Origin: Clostridia bacterium
GTDB taxonomy: Bacteria > Bacillota > Clostridia > Christensenellales > Borkfalkiaceae
NCBI GenBank assembly: GCA_017628935.1
Contig: JAGBYC010000179.1
Coordinates: 1-10,709 of the forward strand
Length of the DNA: 10,709 nucleotides
Direction: 5' to 3'
The notes under the pieces: model-generated
Database searches by the model: none
Seen by the model: only the letters and a program-made list of their open reading frames with translations
What the model was told of the DNA's origin: nothing
Made by a program: the position numbers and the translations under genes
Part shown: positions 7,550 to 10,709 of the stretch, in pieces
Layout of the letters: every line of letters starts with the position of its first letter
Position numbering within the stretch: the stretch's first letter is position 1

Positions 7550-8491
7550 TTATAATATAGTTGTTAATAGCAAGGTTAAAAGTGGCAACGTAATAAAGCA
7601 TAGCATAGTGCTTAGTAGCACACTGTTTGCAGCCGTTTCCCTATCCCCACCGTGAATTTCTGAAAGGTTATACACAAACACTGCACAAGGCGAACCTGCT
7701 AAAATTACAGCCGTCATTTTAAACGAAACAGAAACTGGTAAAAATACTACGCATAAAAGCGCAAATAACGGAATAAGCACTAATTTACCAAGCGTTGAAA
7801 GATACGCCGTACCGTTTAAGAAAATCTTTTTAAAGTTCATATTCGCTAAACGAATACCTAAAATTATCATACATAACGGAGTTGACGCTTTAGAAAGCAA
7901 TTCAATAGCGTCGATTACCACGGTTGGAATTACCCCTTTAGAGTTTGTTATAAAGAACGGAAGCGCTAAACATAAACCTAAAGTTGTAGGGTTAACTAAG
8001 CCTGCTTTAAACGATATGTATTCTTTTTTGCCAGAAAGTAAAAATACACCTAAGGTAAACACTATAATGTTCATTGATAAAATGAACATTGAGGCGTATA
8101 AAACTACTTCTGGATTAGTAGGTAATATTGCTTTTACAAGTGGTAAACCAAAAAAACCAACGTTACCACAAGTTGAAGCTATTGTAAAAAATCTTACCTT
8201 ACCACTTTCACGGTTTTTAAAACATACTAAATATACTACAAGCATAAATCCTATTTGAATTACTGCCGACACAAGTAAAAATAGTAGCATATTTAATACG
8301 TTTTCTTTATTACACTCGATTGATAAAAACGAGTTAAACATTAAGCACGGCGAACAAATATAAACTAATACAGCAGAAAGCGTAGGAAGATGGTCTACGC
8401 TTGTTTTTTTAAGTTTACTTATTAAATAGCCTGGTATTACGTACGCAAGCATCATTAATACGTTTATTAAAGTTACTTCAAATCCAACCAT
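7550..8491 (-). CDS. AEC-family (auxin efflux carrier-like) membrane transporter
   Basis: A 313-residue integral membrane protein with about ten hydrophobic segments, the size and pattern of bacterial AEC/PIN-like carriers (bile/arsenite/riboflavin transporter superfamily). Recognisable parts are an N-terminal first segment ending PGYLISKLKK, the motif CGNVGFFGLPL at 108-118 (family: ANTGFMGLPL), NPTTLGLCLALP (167-178), the stretch LLSKASTPLCMIILGIRLA (198-216), and a final segment after GGDRETAANSVLLS. Known bacterial members move organic acids such as malate or malonate; the substrate here cannot be read from sequence. Ribosome binding site AAGGA (8501-8497) is 5 bases upstream, and the preceding pseudouridine synthase ends 13 bases before the ATG. 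It is the last gene of the dnaX operon; a transporter is an odd passenger there. Confidence 0.92.
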   Translation of the reverse strand: MVGFEVTLINVLMMLAYVIPGYLISKLKKTSVDHLPTLSAVLVYICSPCLMFNSFLSIECNKENVLNMLLFLLVSAVIQIGFMLVVYLVCFKNRESGKVRFFTIASTCGNVGFFGLPLVKAILPTNPEVVLYASMFILSMNIIVFTLGVFLLSGKKEYISFKAGLVNPTTLGLCLALPFFITNSKGVIPTVVIDAIELLSKASTPLCMIILGIRLANMNFKKIFLNGTAYLSTLGKLVLIPLFALLCVVFLPVSVSFKMTAVILAGSPCAVFVYNLSEIHGGDRETAANSVLLSTMLCFITLPLLTLLLTTIL

Positions 8492-8504
8492 ATACGTCCT
8501 TATG

Positions 8505-9206
8505 TTAAAGCGTAAATAACGCTATTTCTTCATTAGTTAAATACCTACATTCACCCTCAGCCAAATTGCTATCAAGCACAATGTTAGCAAACTTTAATCG
8601 TTTTAAATAAGTTACCTTATTGCCAGTATACCCAAACAACCTTTTTATTTCGTGATACTTACCTTCGGTAAGTATAATTTCGCCACTGTTACTTGTTTTT
8701 AAAGTAATTTTGCAAGGAGCAGTTGTAAAACCGTCGTTTAAAGTAACGCCCTTTTCAAGCGTTTCTACTTCGCTATCACTAATAGTTTCAGCCGTTTCAA
8801 AATAGTAAACCTTTTCCGTTTTCGACTTTGGCGCAAGTCTACGATGAGCCGACACCCCGTCGTTAGTTAATAAAATTAAACCAACCGTATCTTTATCAAG
8901 TCTGCCACAAGGAAAAAGGCCCTTCTTTTTCATTTCTAACGGCACTAAATCGACGACGGTTTGAAAGTTGCCGTCGTCAGTAGCAGATACCACTCCACTA
9001 GGTTTATTTAGCATTATATAGGTAAACTTTTTATATTCTACCTTGTTGCCGTTATAACACACTTCGTCAACGTTTTCATCAATTTTAATTGATGCGTCAC
9101 TTATAACAACGCCGTTTACCGTAATTAATTTACGTTTTACGGCTATTTTACATTGACTACGCGTTAAAACTTCGGCATTTGATAAAAATTTATCTAATCG
9201 TTCCAT
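8505..9206 (-). CDS. rsuA: RsuA-family 16S rRNA pseudouridine synthase
   Basis: A 233-residue enzyme of the RsuA/RluB/E/F family. An N-terminal S4 RNA-binding domain ([18 protein letters not shown], about 1-50) is followed by the catalytic domain with LNKPSGVVSAT (66-76), the catalytic loop GRLDKDTVGLILLTNDG (101-117, nucleophile D104) and EGKYHEIKRLF (181-191). Length and the S4 domain favour RsuA, which makes pseudouridine 516 in 16S rRNA, but RluB/F-like specificity on 23S rRNA cannot be excluded. Its ATG shares one base with the recR stop (TAATG), with a good ribosome binding site AAAGGA (9218-9213) 6 bases upstream, so it is both coupled to recR and independently initiated. The AEC transporter follows after 13 bases. 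Confidence 0.93.
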   Translation of the reverse strand: MERLDKFLSNAEVLTRSQCKIAVKRKLITVNGVVISDASIKIDENVDEVCYNGNKVEYKKFTYIMLNKPSGVVSATDDGNFQTVVDLVPLEMKKKGLFPCGRLDKDTVGLILLTNDGVSAHRRLAPKSKTEKVYYFETAETISDSEVETLEKGVTLNDGFTTAPCKITLKTSNSGEIILTEGKYHEIKRLFGYTGNKVTYLKRLKFANIVLDSNLAEGECRYLTNEEIALFTL

Positions 9207-9799
9207 TAAAGTTCCTTTCTGTCAACGAAAGCGCGTGATAAAGTTACTTCGTCGGTATACTCAATATCGCTACCAACTGGAATACCGTGCGCTAAACGGG
9301 TTACTTTAACCCCAAGTGGTTTTAAAAGCCCCGAAATATACATTGCAGTAATTTCCCCGTCGTAATCAGGGTTAGTTGCCATTATTACTTCTTTAACTTC
9401 ACCAGAAGTTACCCTTTCAAGTAAACTTGCAATTCCTATATCTTTAGGCCCTACGTTTTCACTTGGCTTTAAAGTACCGTGTAAAACGTGGTAAACGCCT
9501 TTATATTCGCTAATTTTTTCCATAGCGATAACGTCTTTAGGTTCTTTTACTACGCAAACCGTTTCACTACTTCTTTCTTTACAAATATCACAACCGTCAG
9601 CATCAGTAAAATTGCCACACACTTTACAATAACGTACTTTGTTTTTGCAATCAACTATCGCTTTAGCAAATTCGTTTACTTCTTCATCAGTCATATTTAT
9701 AACTTCGTAAGCAAAACGTTGCGCCGTTTTTGCGCCTACCCCTGGAAGTTTAGAAAATTCGTTAATAAGTTTACCGATAGGTTCGATAAAAACTTTCAT
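9206..9799 (-). CDS. recR: Recombination mediator RecR
   Basis: RecR forms a ring-shaped clamp and works with RecO and RecF to load RecA on gapped DNA. The protein has 197 residues, normal length. It shows the helix-hairpin-helix [13 protein letters not shown] (18-30), a four-cysteine zinc finger (C58, C61, C70, C73) and a Toprim domain (about 80-175) with ATNPDYDGE at 141-149, ending with [15 protein letters not shown]. The DYDGE version of the Toprim loop differs slightly from the more usual TxEGE. It starts 2 bases after the ybaB stop; the nearest purine-rich stretch, GGGGGA inside ybaB, is 11 bases upstream, so translational coupling to ybaB is likely. The dnaX-ybaB-recR order is widely conserved in bacteria. 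Confidence 0.97.
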   Translation of the reverse strand: MKVFIEPIGKLINEFSKLPGVGAKTAQRFAYEVINMTDEEVNEFAKAIVDCKNKVRYCKVCGNFTDADGCDICKERSSETVCVVKEPKDVIAMEKISEYKGVYHVLHGTLKPSENVGPKDIGIASLLERVTSGEVKEVIMATNPDYDGEITAMYISGLLKPLGVKVTRLAHGIPVGSDIEYTDEVTLSRAFVDRKEL

Positions 9800-9801
9800 T
9801 A

Positions 9802-10146
9802 TTAAAACATTCCCCCGTTATTACCAAGTGGACCCATTACTTCGTTATATAAGTCTTCTGCTTCACTTAAAGCATCGTTATACGCTGCCATAATTAAATC
9901 TTCAAGCATTTCAATATCGTCTGGGTCTACAATTTCAGGTTTAATAGTTATTGATGAAACTACTTTTTTACCGTCCATAACAACCGTAACTGCGCCACCA
10001 CCAGACGAACCTTCAACTTCAGTATTTTCAAGTTCTTCTTGTGCTTTTTGCATTTGTTCTTGCATTTTTTGTGCTTGTTTCATAAGTTGTTGCATTTGGT
10101 TACCACCACCAAAGCCACCACCAAAACCTCTATTAAATCCTGCCAT
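9802..10146 (-). CDS. ybaB: YbaB/EbfC family nucleoid-associated protein
   Basis: A small dimeric DNA-binding protein conserved between dnaX and recR; family members bind duplex DNA as a tweezer-shaped dimer, but the cellular role is poorly defined. The 114-residue protein has a Gly/Phe/Asn-rich N-terminal extension (residues 3-16), then the family's amphipathic helix ([16 protein letters not shown] from 18), the [16 protein letters not shown] strand region (44-59), [17 protein letters not shown] (69-85) and a Gly/Asn-rich tail. A strong ribosome binding site AAAGGAGA (10160-10153) sits 6 bases upstream of the ATG. It lies 31 bases after dnaX and 2 bases before recR. Confidence 0.95.
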   Translation of the reverse strand: MAGFNRGFGGGFGGGNQMQQLMKQAQKMQEQMQKAQEELENTEVEGSSGGGAVTVVMDGKKVVSSITIKPEIVDPDDIEMLEDLIMAAYNDALSEAEDLYNEVMGPLGNNGGMF

Positions 10147-10177
10147 AATATATCTCCTTTCCGAATAAACGGACGTG

Positions 10178-10709
10178 TTATTTGTTTATAGTAGTAACGT
10201 TTTCAGCCCCGAAAAACGAATTAACTTTTTCGGCAATTTTTTCATCGCTAACTGCGTTAGCGCTTTCACCCTTAATAACTACGTTTAACGGACAAAACTC
10301 ATTTATTAAACTTTGTAAAACGTTAAAATTATCTTCTTTAAGTAAAACCTTCTTTTCGCTTTCACTACCAGCGTTAATTACGAAGTTGCCGTTTTCAATA
10401 TCTGCCGACATTTCTTGGCACGCTACCCATAAAATAGTTTTGTTAGGAACGTTACGTAACTTTCTAACTACGCTACCCCATACGCGTTTAACGTTTACGT
10501 TACTTACGTCAACGTTTGCAACTTGCACTTCTTTTTTAGGTTCAACTACAACCTTAGCCTTTTCTTCCACCTTAGGTTCGTCGCACATAAAATATCCGTC
10601 TTCTTCAGGTGGAGGAGTAAATCCTTCGTCATCAACAACGCTTGATTTTTTAATAGGTTGTTCAACCTTTTTAGGTTCAACAACTTTAACTTCTTCTTTT
10701 ATAGGCTCA
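10178..10709 (-). CDS. dnaX: DNA polymerase III gamma/tau subunit DnaX, C-terminal fragment (5' part outside window)
   Basis: The frame is open from the right edge, giving 176 C-terminal residues; the Met at 10588 is internal, since 40 further in-frame codons precede it without a stop. The first part is a Glu/Lys/Val/Pro linker with a Pro-rich, acidic segment ([11 protein letters not shown]), typical of the tau linker before the C-terminal domain. The remainder, from about [19 protein letters not shown] to the end, has the pattern of the C-terminal DnaX domain: a Trp-led helix, then [14 protein letters not shown], then a leucine-rich helix and a final beta strand. Assignment rests mainly on this pattern and on position directly upstream of ybaB-recR. 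DnaX is the clamp-loader ATPase of the replicase. No motor-domain motif is visible, because that half is missing. Confidence 0.85.
   Translation of the reverse strand, partial: EPIKEEVKVVEPKKVEQPIKKSSVVDDEGFTPPPEEDGYFMCDEPKVEEKAKVVVEPKKEVQVANVDVSNVNVKRVWGSVVRKLRNVPNKTILWVACQEMSADIENGNFVINAGSESEKKVLLKEDNFNVLQSLINEFCPLNVVIKGESANAVSDEKIAEKVNSFFGAENVTTINK
10533..10546. repeat. 14-base direct repeat, copy 1, in the DnaX linker
   Basis: TTTTTAGGTTCAAC is identical to the copy at 10668-10681. On the coding strand both encode V-E-P-K-K, within the similar peptides [11 protein letters not shown] (here) and [10 protein letters not shown] (upstream copy), so the linker contains a degenerate internal duplication. 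Confidence 0.7.
10668..10681. repeat. 14-base direct repeat, copy 2, in the DnaX linker
   Basis: Second copy of the repeat at 10533-10546, 135 bases away and in the same reading frame. It lies next to the small inverted repeat GGTTG-TT-CAACC (10656-10667). Confidence 0.7.

Noticed and set aside
7541..7554. TATAATATATTATA palindrome containing -10-like boxes
   Set aside because: It lies at the 3' ends of two convergent genes in AT-rich DNA just past the terminator, with no gene to drive and no -35 box.
7668..7676. TTATACACA, a good match to a DnaA box
   Set aside because: It is a single site inside the AEC transporter coding sequence, with no cluster nearby; one such nonamer in 10.7 kb is compatible with chance.
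10178..10588. A stand-alone 136-residue protein starting at Met 10588
   Set aside because: The frame stays open for 40 more codons to the window edge, and the content fits the linker and C-terminal domain of DnaX, so this Met is internal.
10641..10681. Short A-runs in dnaX (AAAAAA and AAAAAG) as a programmed frameshift site like that of E. coli
   Set aside because: The frame context does not give A AAA AAG slippage codons, the runs are too short for transcriptional slippage, and the -1 frame was not supported by a downstream stop plus hairpin.

Overview
The window looks like a chromosomal housekeeping region of a low-GC, Gram-positive-type bacterium, most likely an uncultured lineage of class Clostridia. 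The pointers are the pair of a DUF512 radical-SAM protein with the GTPase Der, the dnaX-ybaB-recR cluster, AT-rich spacers with TTGACA/TATAAT-type promoters, GGAG-type ribosome binding sites and standard stop codons (TGA is used as a stop by recF). Species-level assignment is not possible from the window alone. I see no insertion sequence, phage gene, CRISPR array, tRNA or rRNA, and no gene-free stretch longer than about 170 bases.

Layout. (1) 1-2225, leftward: a DUF512 protein followed by der (cut by the left edge), driven by a strong promoter that ends only 6 bases before the first start codon. (2) 2257-3454, leftward: recF, alone, with its own terminator. (3) 3455-3597: a 143-base AT-rich divergent promoter region between recF and dnaA, with overlapping, palindromic -10 boxes. 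(4) 3598-7533, rightward: dnaA, mnmG, an unlisted 59-residue ORF overlapping mnmG, a Dabb-domain protein and a 73-residue protein, all packed with gaps of -14 to +9 bases and closed by a strong hairpin terminator. (5) 7550-10709, leftward and convergent with the previous operon: the 3' end of dnaX, then ybaB, recR, an RsuA-type pseudouridine synthase and an AEC-family transporter, also tightly packed.

Together the genes cover replication initiation (DnaA), clamp loading (DnaX), recombinational repair (RecF, RecR), ribosome assembly and rRNA modification (Der, RsuA family) and tRNA wobble modification (MnmG). The dnaA neighbourhood is unusual: dnaN and gyrB are absent, dnaA is followed directly by mnmG, and recF is divergent from it. 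No convincing DnaA box is visible in the recF-dnaA spacer.

The most striking sequence-level signal is global: by eye, the palindromes GATC and CATG never occur in the 10.7 kb, although other four-base palindromes are present. Codon choice follows this: Asp before a C-initial codon is GAC and His before a G-initial codon is CAC. This suggests long-standing selection against two restriction-type motifs. The best candidates for undescribed biology at gene level are the two small unknown proteins behind mnmG.
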